From Cervus elaphus (Eukaryota; Chordata; Mammalia; Artiodactyla; Cervidae), in assembly GCF_910594005.1 (NCBI RefSeq), contig NC_057848.1, positions 135,790,155 to 135,854,154 on the forward strand: DNA of 64,000 nucleotides. Reading direction: 5' to 3'. Made by a program: the position numbers and the translations under genes. Below, one piece after another: positions 1-10,345 of the stretch (within the stretch, counting starts at the first letter, position 1; the number at the start of each line of letters is the position of its first letter). The notes under the pieces are model-generated. The model was not told the origin of the DNA. It ran no database searches and saw nothing but the letters and a program-made list of their open reading frames with translations.

Positions 1-64
1 GGCGAGCTCTATTTTTACCAGCACAGTCCTCAGACAGCCCCCGGGGCCCCTCCTTTCCTTATAG

Positions 65-82
65 TGACACCTACTGGTGTCA
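65..82. promoter_or_regulatory. 7-bp inverted repeat with T-box-like half sites
   Basis: The sequence TGACACCTACTGGTGTCA has perfect 7-base inverted arms (TGACACC / GGTGTCA) around a 4-base spacer. Each arm resembles the T-box half site (core CACCT / AGGTG). Seen directly: the symmetry. Inferred: protein binding. A chance palindrome is possible. Confidence 0.35.
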
Positions 83-289
83 GCTTGGGCCAAAGGCAGT
101 CTTTCCACTTTGGACCCATTTCTCAGGCTTTGAAAGATGGTAACTGATCCTGGCCTGGACCTTCCCTCCATTCCTCCTTTCTCCGCCCCCTCCACCCCTG
201 GGGGATTCCTTCAGCAACAAATCCCCACGCCACCCCCCCAAAGCCCCGCCCCACTGCCAACGCCCCCAATCAGGCCAGCCAGAGGGGCA

Positions 290-560
290 GGCGGGCATCG
301 CTGACATAATAATTAATAATTATCTTCCGGGCCAGCTCAGCTCATTAGGATGTCAAAGGATCATGGGAACTGGGGAGGGGGCTGCCTACTAGGTCACCCC
401 CCATCCCCTGAAGCCAGGCTCCCTCCCTCTAATGCAACCTCCTGGGGGGTTGTCCAGTTGTGTTTCAGGCAATTATTTCCCCGTGAAAGACATCTGTTAT
501 CTTCGCTGACACACACGAGACTGGCGGCCGACGTGGTTTCTGCGAAGGGCTCGTGAATCC
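290..560. promoter_or_regulatory. Candidate conserved non-coding element (AT-motif block)
   Basis: Non-repeat sequence with clustered homeodomain-type cores: aataattaataattatc at 308-324, CATTAGG near 343-349 and CAATTATTT near 471-479, beside a GATA-type TTATCT and CpG-bearing GC-rich DNA. No coding frame of note. AT-core clusters in otherwise GC-rich, repeat-free DNA are typical of vertebrate developmental enhancers. Conservation itself was not tested. Confidence 0.35.
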
Positions 561-679
561 TGGCATTGTCATCTCTGCCGGGCTGGGAGCGCAGGGGGTG
601 GGGTGAGACAGAGGCGAGTCTGTCTCCCGGCCCCTGGCCCCCCGCCCCGGCCTCCTCCCAGCGACCTCTCCGGAGGCAG

Positions 680-800
680 CTGTGCCAGGTCTAATGCTTC
701 TAATGTCATTTGTGATTCCTTGACGCTGTAATTACCGAGGCTTCGCTCCCCTTGCAGCCGCTGCCATTAGCCAGGCAGACCGCAGGCTGCGGAGACGGTG
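680..800. promoter_or_regulatory. Candidate conserved non-coding element
   Basis: A repeat-free stretch with several TAAT cores in close succession (TCTAATG twice near 690-706, GTAATTACC near 728-736, CATTAGCC near 765-772). It belongs to the same block as 290-560 and may be one enhancer. Function is inferred from motif density only. Confidence 0.3.
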
Positions 801-1378
801 ACGGTGACGTGGCCCTGGCAGCCTGGGGGGCCTCTGCGGATGGCTGGGGGTGGGCAGGAGCCGCCCAGCAGGCCCAGAGTTGCCCAGAGTCTCAGAGGGG
901 GCTGGTGGGGGGTGGCTAAATGCTGGCGATTAGTGGCTTTCTCCTGAGTGTAACCCCTGGCGGTCAGTCCTCTGTGGACATCCGCCTTGCCCTGCCCCAG
1001 GGTGACCAAGCTTAGCCACTGACACTGGTGACCCTGGGCTGTGAAAAGGATGTGGGTGGGGTCCCTGGGCCAGAAGGTCCCTTCCAAGCCCTGATTTGGG
1101 ATCCCTCTCCTGTTACCTATCTCAACACCTGGAAGGGTCTGTAGAAACATTGAGTGCTTTTCTAGAAGCCCAGGTGGGCCACCAGGTGCACCCCTGGGGC
1201 TGCAGTGGAAAGCAAATACCCCAGAGCCCTGCCTTGCCAAGAACTCTGGCTGTCATCTCAGATACTCTATCGCTTTCTATAGTCATACTCTCCTAAGGAC
1301 AGAAGCCCTGGGAGGGAGTCAGGGCTCTGCTAACCTGGTCTGCAGTCAGGCTTTGAGGGTCAGAAGAGAGGAAGGAAG
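801..1378. other. Unique GC-rich DNA, no feature seen
   Basis: GC-rich unique sequence. The open frames here, including a 157-codon one on the minus strand, have no recognisable domain or splice context and look like chance. Confidence 0.5.
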
Positions 1379-1517
1379 GACTTCCCTGGTTGTCCAGTGG
1401 TTAAGACGCTGTGCTGTCCATGCAGGGGGGTGTGGGTTCAATTCCTGGTCAGGGAACTAACATCCTGCATGTTGTACAGTGCAGGCAATAATAATAATAA
1501 TAATAAAAGAAGAAGAA
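1379..1517 (+). repeat. CHR-type artiodactyl tRNA-derived SINE
   Basis: It starts with the 'gacttccctggt' head typical of cetartiodactyl tRNA-Glu-derived SINEs, followed by a B-box-like 'gggttcaattcctggtcagg', and ends in an (AAT)n tail (about 1486-1504). It is flanked by a perfect 10-bp duplication, aggaaggaag, at 1369-1378 and 1518-1527. The duplication is in purine-rich DNA, so its exact limits are uncertain. Confidence 0.75.
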
Positions 1518-1658
1518 AGGAAGGAAGTGAAATGGCTTTGTACCTCCAACTTGACCAGGACCCCTCCTGTCTAGATCTCTGCTATCCCTGGCCCACCGAG
1601 AAACCTGCTTTCTCCAGGCAGGCTTCCTGCCCTTCTCTCCCCCCATACTCTGTACCAC

Positions 1659-1694
1659 GGCAGCCACATTTTCTGCACTCAAAATGTGGCTGTC
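1659..1694. other. Perfect 12-bp stem-loop in unique DNA
   Basis: Arms cagccacatttt (1661-1672) and aaaatgtggctg (1681-1692) are perfect inverted copies around an 8-base loop. A G-T and then a G-C pair extend the stem to 14 bp. The stem is shorter than a usual microRNA precursor and further pairing outward fails, so it may be chance or a DNA-level site. Confidence 0.5.
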
Positions 1695-1871
1695 ACATGG
1701 CTTATCCTTTTCCATCTACTTTGGAAGAAAATGGCAAGGGGGAGGGTCTGAGGGAATTTCATATATACCCTCAGAAATGAGGGGAAATAATTAGATGTTG
1801 ATAAAAGAAACCAAAGTTTTGCACTTCACCCTCCTCTCCTCCATTCTCCTGCTCATCTTAAGTGTTGCCCT

Positions 1872-1989
1872 AATGGCATCACCGACTCAATGGACATGAG
1901 TTTGAGCAAACTCCAGGAGATAGTGAAGGACAGGGAAGCCATGGGGTCGCAAAGAGTCAGACACAACTCAGTGACTGAACAACAACAAT
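1872..1989 (+). repeat. BovB LINE 3'-end fragment
   Basis: It matches the extreme 3' part of BovB seen intact at 10445-11165: 'atggcatcaccgactc', 'agggaagcc', then 'ggggtcgcaaagagtc' and 'gactgaac'. Strongly 5'-truncated, with no RT domain. The same 3' sequence is shared with the BovA SINE tail, so a truncated BovA-type SINE is a weaker alternative. Confidence 0.75.
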
Positions 1990-2084
1990 GCCACTGATCC
2001 TCATGGAAAAACGTTGCCCTGGCATTCAAGTGCCATTGAACACCTGGCTCAAGGTGAAAGTGGGCACCATACAGAAGTCAGCCT

Positions 2085-2667
2085 CCTAGTGGTTGTGAAA
2101 CATGGCAGCAAAGCCTTTGACATTCTTCTAATCAAGTCATGGGTTCTATGACCCTTCCCGTTGAATCTGGGTGGGCTTGTGACTGCTCCAACCAAAAGAA
2201 CACTACAAGAGTGATGCTGTGTGACTTAACTGTGTGACTGGGTTATAAGAGGCCATGCAACTTCTGCCTTCTTTGCTGGAACACTCGGAACTCCAAGCTG
2301 CTATGTGAGAAGTATGGTTATTGGCTGCCATGGTATGAGGAAGCCCGATCCACACGAAGAGGCTACATGTGGGTGGGCCCATCAACAGTTTCAGCTGAAC
2401 CCAGCTTTTGAGTCATTTTAGCCCAAGCGCCAGACACGTGAGTGAAGGAGCCTTCAGACGATTCCAGCCCGCAGTTGTTGAGTCATCCCTCAGCCATTCA
2501 AGTTTTCCCAGCTGAGGCCCCCAGACATCACAGAGCAGAGTCAAGCCACCACAGTGGTGCTCTGTCTGAATTTCTGGCCCATTGAATCAGGAGCATACTA
2601 AAATGGTTATTGTTTATACCACTAAGGTTGGGTGGTTTATTAAACAGCAAGAGATAACAGAAACAGC
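2085..2667 (+). repeat. MLT1-class MaLR solo LTR, diverged
   Basis: It contains the characteristic MaLR/MLT1 phrases 'gggtgggcttgtgactgctc', 'ggccatgcaacttctgcc', 'gccagacacgtgagtgaag' and the 3' end 'ccactaaggttgggtggttt' followed by 'cagcaagagataacag'. This is an ancient endogenous LTR with no internal coding sequence beside it, so it is a solo LTR relic. The precise subfamily is not assigned. Confidence 0.7.
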
Positions 2668-4039
2668 CCGTCAGCCCAGGGTCCTGCCTGACATCCAGCC
2701 TAATGCATGAAGACATGGACACCTGTTTTCCATAAGGGAAGGAGGAAGTTTTCTAGAAGGCTGAGAATGGCACTGGGCCAAAGATCTGCTGTGTGGCTGC
2801 ACACTTAGCCCCCCCCGGACTCTGGGCAGGCCTGTGGTCGCTACCTCAGGGCTAGCCAGCATCAGTGTTTAAGTGAGACGTGACAGTTGGTGGCTTTCTT
2901 GGGGCTATTCAAGTCTCATTTCATTTCCTGTGTACCCAGATGCCTTCTAGCTGAGCCTGGGAGGAGAGATGTTCTGATCCTCTTATCCTCCTTCTGTGTG
3001 TAACTTGGCCGCAAGGGAGATGGCTTTCAGGACTAGGGGGGATTGAGCAAGAACAAGAACAAGTCCTCATCTTTTTGTGGTTTATCTGTCAAAGGAGGGA
3101 AGACAGATTCCCATCCGGGCACCAAGAATGTCATCTGGCACTGTGATGTTCAAGGCCTTGGCTGCCACTTTATAGTTTCAGGAACGGGTGGGGTGTAGAC
3201 ACACATTTGGTTGCTTATAACCAGAATCAGACTGCTGGTCTGTGACTCCTGCAGTTTACAAGGAAATCAGATCTGCTCTCCTGATCCTTTGGAACCATCA
3301 AAAGACTGACCATGAGTTCAATATTTAAGTGCATTGCAGACTATCCGACAATGCATTTAAACATTTACTGGAATTGATAATCATGGAATGAGCCCATTGT
3401 GACTCAATTTTATGTATAAAATTCAACCAATGACAAATTCCTATTCACTACGTGGACTTTGATGATGCTGCGTCAGAGGGCTCTGTTCTTTGATTCTGAA
3501 AGTATTTGGGAGCCTAGGTTGATTCATTGTTTCTCATAGAGTCAAGGAAAGCAACACTGATATGAAAATGCAAATCTTCTCAAGCTAGTTTTGACTTGCT
3601 GTCCAACGGAACTTAGGAATTCTCATCTTTGAAGGGACATATTTTGGCTAAGTGATAAACTTGACTGTTAAGGCTCAGTAAGCCACTAATGTTGGATTCA
3701 TTGGGATAAAGATTTAGAAATGAAGCCTTGGAGAGGAGGAGAGCAAATGATTTGACTTCTCAAAAGATGGTACTGCAGGACTAGGGGAAGAAGATGGACA
3801 CCTTCAGAAGGCAGCAGGGATGGGGTTTGGGCTGGTAATTAACTGATGTCCTTCTGGTGTCCATTCTCCTTTTTCATGTCCTAGGAAGCAGCCACCTGTC
3901 TTCCAGCTGTCTGGGACTGTCTGTTGGAGCAAGTGACATCACAGTGACCAGAAACCACCTCCCCTTTGTCTGGAGCAGTTATGATGTCATTCTCTATGGC
4001 AGAGAACCAGGATGTCGGCAGCTGGGATTCCTTTGGGTC
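2668..4039. other. Unique DNA without a confident feature
   Basis: No repeat or gene recognised. Part of it (about 3290-3500) is AT-rich and holds a Maf/AP-1-like TGCTGCGTCAG near 3467-3477. Short frames only. Confidence 0.4.
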
Positions 4040-4450
4040 CTCCTGAAGTGATAATTGCCTTAGATTTTGTTATAAAGTGCAGCTGCTAATTATCTTGTTA
4101 AATCACAGCCATATACTTTTTGGATTTTTTTTTCTTTGCAATCCATTTAAACAGTCTGGGAGATTAAATAAAACCACATACCCTAAACAAAAACAAAAAC
4201 ACAACCCAGACGCACGCACCAAAAATTGCTGCTTCTTTCAAACACCGTAAGAATAATTTTTTAAAAAATGAAAAGGGCGCAGATATGGCATAATTAGATT
4301 GCTTCCATTAAAAAGTCATCATTTCAACATCCTCATATAAATATCTGCATCCCGCTGCATATTTTAAGCAATTGCATAATAAGCCCCCGAGTAAAAAACA
4401 GAGCAAAACTCATTTCCTGACCACAAAAGGAAAAAGGCATCACTATGTGT
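4040..4450. promoter_or_regulatory. Strong candidate conserved enhancer
   Basis: A repeat-free AT-rich block with many homeodomain-type cores in about 400 bases: GTGATAATTGCC (about 4049), CTAATTATC (about 4086), GATTAAATAAAA (about 4162), CATAATTAGATT (about 4288) and GCAATTGCATAATAA (about 4368), plus A/T-rich spacers. It carries no coding frame. This composition matches classic vertebrate developmental enhancers. That is an inference from motif content, and orthology was not checked. Confidence 0.45.
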
Positions 4451-4789
4451 TCTGAGTTCCAAGCAGAACTGGATTACATTCCTCCCACACAGATGGAGGG
4501 AGACCGAGTTCATTGCTCCAGGGGAGAGAATTATGACAACAGTTAACCGCCGTGACCCACGCTGCTCCCCACCTCTCCACGCCACTGAGGTCACAGGGAG
4601 GAAGTGGAGGACCTGTCCCTGTCCTTTTGGGAAACCTGCCCTGGGTTCCAGCATCAACAGGTGTGGCCCAAGCATCCCTTTCTCTTGATTGGCCATTTTC
4701 AGGCTTCTGATTTTTGCCGATCTGCTGGAAGTCTGCCAAGCAGGGGTGGACGGGGGAGCCGGGTGTGAGGGGAGTGGTGGTGACTAAGG

Positions 4790-4936
4790 AGATCGAGTGG
4801 TACAGCCCAGACCCAGGTCTACATCCTCGCCCAGTACTCCCAGCTAAAGATCATTGCCTCACCTGTAAAAAGGGAATCAGGCCACTCCCTACCTCATAGA
4901 CTGATTGTAAGATTTAAATGGGCTCCTATTAAAAAG
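4790..4936 (+). repeat. MIR SINE fragment
   Basis: Diverged match to the core and 3' part of MIR: the 'cctcacctgtaaaaaggga' equivalent of the MIR phrase about counting down to 'ctcatctgtaaaatgg', followed by 'ctacctcatagactgattgt'. Mammalian-wide and ancient. Confidence 0.55.
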
Positions 4937-5890
4937 CACCTATGGAAGGTTGGGCCTTAATCAGCATCAAAGCCAAGCCCCTATCACGGATGTGTTGAAA
5001 GGGGGCGTGCTGATTATGAAGGCCACTCTCAGGGTGGGCCTTGTTTCCAGGAGAGGCCAAGGTCAGGACTGTGTTGGCCCTCTGCCCTCTCCACGGCTGC
5101 TCTGGGCCAGCAGACCCTTCTCTCTTTGCCCCTCCCCTGCACTGTTCCTCCCATTAGAACCTGCTCAGCCAATCCCTCTTGCCCACTTCCTCAGGGGGCG
5201 GGGCCACCACCCAGGCCTGCATCTGGTCCCGACCTGGAAGGAAGGGTCAGGTCAGCGGCAGGCCAGGATCCCCTATACGGAGATGCACCGCCCTGTTAGG
5301 TGGCATTTCCTTGTAACTTCTCCCTCAGGGGCTGGAGGCTCCTCAGAGAGCAAACGGTTCCGAGACAGCCGTCAGGAAGCTCTGTGGAGCCCAGCCAGTT
5401 ACTCTTCCTTGGCCTCCCTGCAGCCCCGCCCAGCCCGGCCTGGCCTTTTGGTGGGGATGGAGGTGAAGTGGGAAGGGGATGAGGGGGGGCAACTGAGGCA
5501 GGTCTCCTCCGGGGTCAAACTGCCCCCTCTAAACCACAGAATAAACACCTAGAGTCACAGACCCTAGAATAGAAGGCATGCATTTGTGTACAAAGGGCAT
5601 GCGGGGGAGGGGCAGAGACCAGTTTACAAGTTAGCTTGTATATCCATGCAGGGTCTGTGGAGAAAGGTAAGACCCCAGTACTAGTGGCTTCCACAGCAAG
5701 GTGACCCGGTGGCTAGGAGAAGGAACAGAAGGAAGCTTCACTGTGTATTCATTTGTACCTTTTGAATTGTGAGCCATGTGACTTGATGAGCTGTGTAAAA
5801 TTAACTAAATAGAAGTAAATACATATACGTGGTAGTAGATATCTGTTGTTAGTGTCTACACATCACCCTGATTTTGTTTGTGGGTAACCT
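4937..5890. other. GC-rich unique DNA with CCAAT and GC boxes
   Basis: A CCAAT pentamer (5169-5173, in AGCCAATC) is followed 20 bases later by a GC box, GGGGGCGGGGCC (5194-5205), which resembles a small promoter core. A 200-codon open frame (4950-5552) spans it but has no recognisable domain, low-complexity Pro/Ser/Arg composition and no splice support, so I do not call it a gene. Confidence 0.35.
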
Positions 5891-5899
5891 CTACCCCGA

Positions 5900-6440
5900 T
5901 TCCCAGTTCCTTTAGTTTGGATGGTGTTGACATGAACACCTCCCCCACCCCCACCACATACACTTCTGAGGGTGGGTGTATGACGCAGGCCTGCCGATCA
6001 GAGTTCAGGGAAAACCCCTGGCTGCCATGATGGGTTTGGGCTCAGTCATAGAACACAGTAAAGACCATGAAAGCCTTTCCTGCAACTTGGGTTAGGGTGA
6101 TGAGTAAAGAGATATGGGCTGATGCCTGGTATTGCTGACTGAGCAGACTATCAGTCTAGTTCCGCCAGCAACTATCTCTGGTGGGAGAGAGGAGAGATCC
6201 TGCCTTGGAATAAAGCCAGCACTGAGGAAAACAGAGGGAGATGAGGGAGGGGAGAGAAAGAAAAATAGAGGAACACACACACACACAGGCAGAGAAAACA
6301 GGTTATCTTTTGCCGTTGCTCAAAACTCTGGATCCAGCCATACCTGAAGTAGGATTTATTCTGTGAACTGACCAGTTATATGAGCAGATAACCCCCACCT
6401 GGTGTTTTTTTTCCTTCAGCCCATTAGAGTGGAATTTCTG
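5900..6440. repeat. Possible ancient LTR-like repeat
   Basis: It resembles old mammalian interspersed repeats: 'tggatccagccatacctgaag' followed by a 'gttatatgagcagataa' phrase like known LTR 3' ends. It includes a short (CA)6 at about 6275-6287. The family is not identified and the limits are approximate. Confidence 0.35.
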
Positions 6441-6937
6441 TCCTTTACAACTGAAGAAGGCCCGATGGCATACATATTTACATGAAGCTGAGTTAGGATG
6501 AAAGGAAATATCTGGAACAACCTAGAACAGCAAAAAGAGTGGCAAAGAAAACCTCCTAAGAGGTTCTCTGAATATGGGGATTGTATACACTCAAGCCTTG
6601 GTACTCTTGCTCCTTTGCTTAGCAGTGGCTACCAGCTACTGTGAGCCACCGCCCAGCTGTCTGACCTGGTCAGAGCAGGTCCACATTCACTTAACCAAGT
6701 CTAGTTGCTGACCTTCTTTCTCCCTTCATCCTTTTGGCCACCATCTTGATTATCTGACACAATGCTTGAATTTGGGCCACTGAGAACATACTGCTTCCTT
6801 GCATTATAAGAGGCAGAGAGAAGAGCCTGCACCAGAAAAGAGAAGACCTGGGACCAAGACTCTCTTCATCTGTGACCTTGGATGAGTCCTTCAGTGCCTT
6901 CATTTTGACCTTCATTATTCTCCTCTTTAACCACAAA
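6441..6937. other. Unique DNA, no feature seen
   Basis: No confident repeat, gene or regulatory block recognised. Confidence 0.4.
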
Positions 6938-7134
6938 TACTGTATATGAATGCATCTATATGGAATCTAGAAAGATGGTACCAATGATCCTATATGCAGG
7001 GCAGCAAAGAAGGCCCAGACCTAAAGAACAGACTTTTGGACTCAGTGGGAAAAGGAGAGGGTGGGATGATTTGAGAGAATAGCATTAAAACATACATTAC
7101 CACTATAAAATAGATAACCAGTGGGAGATTAATC
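6938..7134 (+). repeat. L1_BT-like 3' UTR, first part
   Basis: 'atatggaatctagaaagatg', 'gggagagggtggga'-like and 'gagaatagcattaaaacat' phrases match the 3' UTR of ruminant L1_BT. The element continues after the inserted BovA2 at 7414-7567 and again after the BovB at about 8614, so one ancestral L1 tail is now in three pieces. Confidence 0.8.
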
Positions 7135-7413
7135 AGAGAAGGCAATGACATCCCACTCCAGTACTCTTGCCTGGAAAATTCCATGGACAGAGGAGCCTGG
7201 TAGGCTGCAATACATGGGGTCTCGAAGAGTTGGACACGACTGAGCGACTTCACTTTCACTTTTCACTTTCATGCATTGGAGAAGGAAATGGCAACCTACT
7301 CCAGTGTTCTTGCCTGGAGAATCCCAGGGATGGCGGAGCCTGGTGGGCTGCCGTCTATGGGGTCGCACAGAGTTGGACACGACTGAAGTGACTTAGCAGC
7401 AGCAGCAGCAGGG
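7135..7413 (+). repeat. BovA2 SINE inserted in an L1 tail
   Basis: Two tandem BovA units ('actccagtactcttgcctgg ... ggacacgactgagcgacttc' and 'actccagtgttcttgcctgg ... cacgactgaagtgac') followed by (AGC)n, the standard BovA2 dimer. L1 3' UTR sequence resumes directly on both sides. No clean target-site duplication was found. Confidence 0.9.
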
Positions 7414-7567
7414 CACCCAAAGCCGGTGCTCTGGGACAACCTGGAGTTGTGGGGTGGGGAGGGAAGTGGGGGGGGTTCAGCATGAGGGGACACGTGTATA
7501 CATATGGCCGATTCATGTTGATGTATAGCAAAAACCATCACAATATTGTAAAGTAATTATCCTCCAG
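7414..7567 (+). repeat. L1_BT-like 3' UTR, second part
   Basis: It continues the L1 3' end: 'gccggtgctctgggacaac', 'gacacgtgtatacatatggc', 'attgtaaagtaattatcctc'. It stops abruptly where BovB begins. Confidence 0.85.
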
Positions 7568-8613
7568 GAAAATTCTGAAAGAGATGGGCATACGAGACCA
7601 CCTGACCTGCCTCTTGAGAAACCTGTATGCAGGTCAGGAAGCAACAGTTAGAATTGGACATGGAACAACAGACTGGTTCCAAATAGGAAAAGGAGTATGT
7701 CAGGGTTGTATATTGTCACCCTGCTTATTTAACTTATATGCAGAGTACATCATGAGAAATGCTGGGCTGGATGAAGCACAAGATGGAATCAAGATTGTCG
7801 GGAGAAATATCAATAACCTCAGATATGCAGATGACACAACCCTTATGGCAGAAAGTGAAGAGGAACTAAAAAGCCTCTTGATGAAAGTGAAAGAGGAGAG
7901 TGAAAACGTTGGCTTAAAGCTCAACATTCAGAAAACTAAGAACATGGCATCCAGTTCTGTCACTTCATGGCAAATAGATGGGAAAACAGTGGAAACAGTG
8001 GCTGACTTTATTTCGGGGGCCTCCAAAAATGCTCACTGCAGATGGTGATTGCAGCCATGAAATTAAAAGACACTTACTCCTTGGAAGGAAAGTTATGACC
8101 AACCTAGATAGCATATTAAAAAGCAGAGACATTACTTTGCCAACAAAGGTCCATCTACTCAAGGTTATGGTTTTTCCAGTGGTCATGTATGGATATGAGA
8201 GTTGGACTATGAAGAAAGCTGAGCGCCAAAGAATTGATGCTTTTGAACTATAGTGTTGGAGAAGACTCTTGAGAGTCCCTTGGACTGCAAGGAGATCCAA
8301 CCAGTCCATCCTAAAGGAGATCAGTCCTGGGTGTTCATTGGAAGGACTGATGTTGAAGCTGAAACTCCAATATTTTGGCCACCTGATGTGGCGAGCTGAC
8401 TCATTGGAAAAGACCCTGATGCTGGGAAAGATTGAGGACAGGAGGAGAAAGGGACGACAGAGGATGAGATGGTTGGATGGCATCACCGACTTGATGGACA
8501 TGGGTTTGGGTGGACTCTGGGAGTTGGTGATGGACAGGGAGGCCTGGTGTACTGCGGTTCATGGGGTCGCAAAGAGTTGGACACGACTAAGCAACTGAAT
8601 TGAACTCAACTGA
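7568..8613 (+). mobile_element. BovB (RTE) LINE, 5'-truncated
   Basis: A 5'-truncated BovB of about 1.05 kb containing the second half of the reverse transcriptase, the C-terminal domain and the short 3' end finishing in a degenerate 'gaactcaactgaa' repeat. It is inserted into the 3' tail of an L1: 'taaaataaatagat' just downstream continues the L1 tail interrupted at 7567. BovB entered ruminant ancestors horizontally (established knowledge). This copy is dead. Confidence 0.93.
7584..8598 (+). pseudogene. BovB reverse transcriptase remnant, frameshifted
   Basis: The first frame (7584-8048) gives an RT piece with GVCQGCILSP at residues 37-46 (RT block 4 region), the catalytic YADD at 81-84 (nt 7824-7835) and GLKLNIQKTK at 110-119. 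Around 8015-8030 small indels shift the frame. The coding sense continues at 7978-8253 with the HEIKR/LGRKVM and 'GYESWT' region, is cut by a TAG at 8251-8253, and continues at 8269-8598 to the C-terminus. The upstream half of RT (including the first catalytic Asp block) and the endonuclease are absent through 5' truncation. It cannot encode a working enzyme. Confidence 0.92.
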
Positions 8614-8660
8614 ATAAAATAAATAGATATATTTAAACAAAAATTTAACAACAGAATTCA
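8614..8660 (+). repeat. L1 A-rich tail, third part
   Basis: 'taaaataaatagatatattt' matches the expected continuation of the L1_BT tail after 'cctcca'. This shows that the BovB inserted into it. Confidence 0.6.
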
Positions 8661-9034
8661 GACATAAATAAATCACAACATAAAAGAGGCTGTACCATAT
8701 CTGCTCTGTACTTCTTGAGGACAATGACCCTGTTGATTGGCTGTGCACTCTCCTTCTTTCCTTTCCTTCCTCTCTTTCTTCTCGTCCTTCTGTCCTTTGG
8801 CCTTTAGATGCAGAATGTTGAATTAATCAAACAACACAGATCATGTCACACTGCCATCCTCATTGATTCAGGCACAGGCCCCTCTTGTTTTATTTATTTT
8901 CTGGTTCTCCTCTACATCCCCCATCCCTACTCCATTCTTCTTTCCCCAGCCTACCTTCAGGTCTGGCACCTACTCTAATGTATATTCTTTGAAAGATACA
9001 AGGTATGTTTTGTGTGATGTATGTGATGTATGGC

Positions 9035-9640
9035 ATACATGTGCTTTTAATTTATAAGAACAGTCATTTAACATAAAGCCATAGATCTTGTTCCCTTTTC
9101 ACTCAACACTATACCTTAAAGATCTATCCATGTGTTGTATGTAAATCTGGTCCATTGCTTCTGACTGCTACGAGAAATTCCATCATCTGTGTCTACCACC
9201 GTTGTATGTATCCCCTTGTGAGTGATGCCTAGGTTGTGCCCCACTCTCTGGCACTACAAATGCCCCTTCATGGGCTGTATGAGTTTCTCTGGGATGAAGA
9301 GGGGATTGCTAGGTCATAGGGTTTGCTCTGACTTCATTTCTCCAAGCCCCACCAGATAATCCTCCAGAATGACCATGTCACTTTGAAGTCCCACCAGTAG
9401 TCCTGAGAGTTCCCACTTCCCCACATCTTTGACAGCGTTGGGTCTTACTCAATTCTGTGAGTTTTGCCAATGTCTTTGGTGTAAGCTATTTAAATTTGCA
9501 TTTCTCTAATCACTTATGGGGGGTAATTATCTCTTCATCTTCTTGCTAGCCATTAAGGGTTTCCTATCTAGGAATTGCTTACCTGTATCATTTGACCTTT
9601 TCCCCACTGTTTTGCCCTGTTTTCCTTACCTACTCAGATA
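9035..9640 (-). repeat. Old L1M LINE fragment
   Basis: The antisense L1 ORF2/3'-end landmarks appear in order: 'tttaacataaagccatagat', 'gggattgctaggtcatagg', 'gtcccaccagtag', 'ccccacatctttgacagc' and 'taaatttgcatttctctaat'. Highly diverged, with no open frame. Limits are approximate. Confidence 0.7.
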
Positions 9641-10117
9641 AGAGTGAACACAGACAAATACCTAATGAAGACCACAGACAAAGGCAACTTATGACTATCT
9701 GTGATTTGAATATTGTTTATTATTTTCCCTTATAAATCTGGTTCACTTCTTACTTTTTAAAATAAAAAATCAAGCAGGATGGTTCTGAAGCAAATGAGTA
9801 GCAACCCCCACCCCGCTCGCCCACCCACAAAAGAGTGTATGTTCAGTGTTTTTCAGTTCCTTGTCTAGTTCTGTCAGCTATAGAGGAAAAAGAGATTGAA
9901 GGATGAAAAGACAGGTTGGAAGAATGGAAAGAAAAAAAAAACCAAGAGAATCTAAAAGCGAAATTCAGAAAAGGAAAGAGACTATGATAGGGAGTGAGCC
10001 AGACAGAGAGGAGGAGGAGGAAAGTGGGAGTGGGTGGGGGAGGAGGGGGACTCCACAGAGCTCACAGCAGTACCCCTGCTGCTTCCTCAGTTAAGTTCCT
10101 TTTTTACATGAGTCCCG
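9641..10117. other. Unique DNA with purine-rich tract
   Basis: AT-rich at first, then a purine-rich tract (about 9885-10050). No gene or repeat family recognised. Confidence 0.4.
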
Positions 10118-10345
10118 TGTGCATGTGTGTGCGCTCAGTCAGTCGCTGCAGCCGTGTCCGACTCTTTGTGACCCCATGGACTACAGGCTGCCATGTTCCT
10201 CTGTCCATGGGATTCTCCCGGCAAGAATACTGGAGTGGGTTGCCACGCCCTCTCCAGGGGATCTTCCCCACCCAGAGATTGAACCCACATCTCCTGTGTT
10301 TCCTGCACTACAGGCAGATTCTTTAGCACTGAGCCACCCTGTCCC
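10118..10345 (-). repeat. Bov-tA SINE
   Basis: Reads in reverse: 'gtgtgcgctcagtcagtcgc', 'gtgtccgactctttgtgacc', 'tggattctcc'-type and 'gaatactggagtgggttgcc', ending near 'ctttagcactgagccaccct' (the tRNA-derived head). Full-length or nearly so. Confidence 0.9.

Noticed and set aside
1661..1692. MicroRNA precursor
   Set aside because: The perfect stem is only 12-14 bp. A canonical precursor needs a much longer imperfect stem, and pairing fails outside the arms.
4950..5552. 200-codon open frame, plus strand
   Set aside because: GC-rich DNA readily gives long frames. No domain, signal or splice context, and composition is Pro/Ser/Arg-rich low complexity.
7584..8598. Possible active reverse-transcriptase gene
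   Set aside because: It is BovB, 5'-truncated, frameshifted near 8020 and with an in-frame TAG at 8251. It lacks the endonuclease and the first half of RT.
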